From Marisa cornuarietis (Eukaryota; Mollusca; Gastropoda; Architaenioglossa; Ampullariidae): a stretch of DNA of 64,000 nucleotides. Below are positions 63,232-64,000 of the stretch, in pieces. Numbering within the stretch: the stretch's first letter is position 1; each line of letters begins with the position of its first letter. The position numbers and the translations under genes are program-made. Below the pieces are notes generated by a model. It made no database searches, was not told the DNA's origin, and saw nothing but the letters and a program-made list of their open reading frames with translations. The stretch covers positions 124,001-188,000 of the forward strand of contig SMMW01000610.1 in NCBI GenBank assembly GCA_004794655.1, in the 5' to 3' direction.

Positions 63232-63731
63232 CTGGAATAAAAAGATGAAACATCACGTCACTTAAGCCAGTTGCTTAAAGACATTCTGAAGACTGCATAC
63301 ATAGCATGCACCCTCATGTCAGCATGCTGTATACAGGCTGCATGCAATTGTTTACATTATTTTACATGAGCATGATGTCTGCAAATGGGTTGGCACACTG
63401 TCATTGCTTTACCCCAACATTTCTTAACTGAATTCCATCCCTTGACCAGTAAACAGGATGACAGTTAATAGAAGTGTATTGAACAGTATTTAAGCCTTAG
63501 AAATTACACAAGTCTCAAACAAAGCAAGCAGTTCTGAAGCAGAAGACATCAGGGATTGACATCGGATTTTGAATTTGCATTTCAAAAAGAAAATTATCCC
63601 AAACCCCAAACATACTGTTTTCAAGTTGTGAAGTAATAGGGAAGTAAAAGTCAAGTATTAGCCAAGAAACTTTTGTACAGTCTGCAGAGACTGATTCCAA
63701 CAGTGAGTGGCGCAAACATCGCCATCCATTT
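63232..63731. other. Beta-adaptin intron, no feature recognised
   Basis: Between the exon at 63060-63231 and the minisatellite. No further adaptin exon is seen on the minus strand. Confidence 0.5.
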
Positions 63732-64000
63732 CCACCAGCACTAAATGTCACTGGCTCATCAGCTAGACAAAGCTTGCTCAACTTGCCACCACCACTAAAT
63801 GTCACTGGCTCATCAGCTAGACAAAGCTTGCTCAACTTGCCACCACCACTAAATGTCACTGGCTCATCAGCTAGACAAAGCTTGCTCAACTTGCCACCAC
63901 CACTAAATGTCACTGGCTCATCAGCTAGACAAAGCTTGCTCAACTTGCCACCACCACTAAATGTCACTGGCTCATCAGCTAGACAAAGCTTGCTCAACTT
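63732..64000. repeat. 54-bp minisatellite, five units, continuing past the window
   Basis: Units start every 54 bp (63732, 63786, 63840, 63894, 63948) with CCACCACCACTAAATGTCAC and end with GCTTGCTCAACTTG. Because 54 is a multiple of three, a minus-strand frame runs through as an 18-residue repeat, but no splice-consistent link to the adaptin exons is seen, so I treat it as intronic. Units are almost identical, which points to recent expansion. Confidence 0.96.

Noticed and set aside
63515..63997. 160-codon minus-strand repeat protein
   Set aside because: Frame through a 54-bp minisatellite with no splice link to the adaptin exons that can be seen here.

Overview
The window is nuclear DNA of an intron-rich animal with many transposable elements. 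Six metazoan protein-coding genes can be assembled exon by exon, with GT-AG junctions and matching phases: an ABCB half transporter, a tyrosine phosphatase of the HCX5R type, a KCTD7-like BTB protein, an ISOC1-like hydrolase, SMARCB1 (SNF5) and the C-terminal end of a beta-adaptin. No bacterial or viral gene is present. The mix of CR1/L2-like, Rex1-like and other non-LTR retrotransposons, tRNA-derived SINEs, MULE-like and Merlin-like DNA transposons and long minisatellites fits a lophotrochozoan, probably a gastropod mollusc. That taxonomic guess is inference, not something the sequence states.

Layout: 0.1-14.2 kb, ABCB10-like transporter on +, 15 exons seen and the 5' end outside the window, with introns full of LINE, MULE and MITE insertions. 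14.2-26.4 kb, intergenic DNA with LINE tails, a possible solo LTR and a 25-copy 64-bp minisatellite. 26.4-35.2 kb, tyrosine phosphatase on -, four exons, with an almost intact Rex1-like LINE in its last intron. 35.7-40.5 kb, a graveyard of LINE and DDE-transposase pieces between the divergent phosphatase and KCTD7 genes. 40.6-42.4 kb, KCTD7-like gene on +. 44.5-48.4 kb, two SINEs, a 33/27-bp minisatellite and a 2.2-kb LINE inserted at its edge. 48.7-51.8 kb, ISOC1-like gene on +. 51.8-55.3 kb, dispersed repeats and a nested Merlin-like element. 55.5-60.6 kb, complete SMARCB1 on +. 62.0-63.2 kb, the last three exons of beta-adaptin on -, convergent with SMARCB1, followed by a 54-bp minisatellite running off the window.

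The six genes are ordinary conserved housekeeping genes with unrelated roles (mitochondrial or organellar transport, phosphatase signalling, ubiquitin-ligase adaptor, hydrolase, chromatin remodelling, clathrin coat). I see no operon-like or functional clustering and no convincing new system. The most interesting material is the repeat architecture: a MULE-like element with an intact-looking 9-bp target duplication and termini built from tandem short words, a minisatellite with a palindromic core and a 9-unit higher-order repeat, a LINE joined to the same minisatellite word on both sides, a nested Merlin-like element with CRE-type palindromes in its inverted repeats, and a tandem duplication of a SMARCB1 exon end that lost its splice donor.
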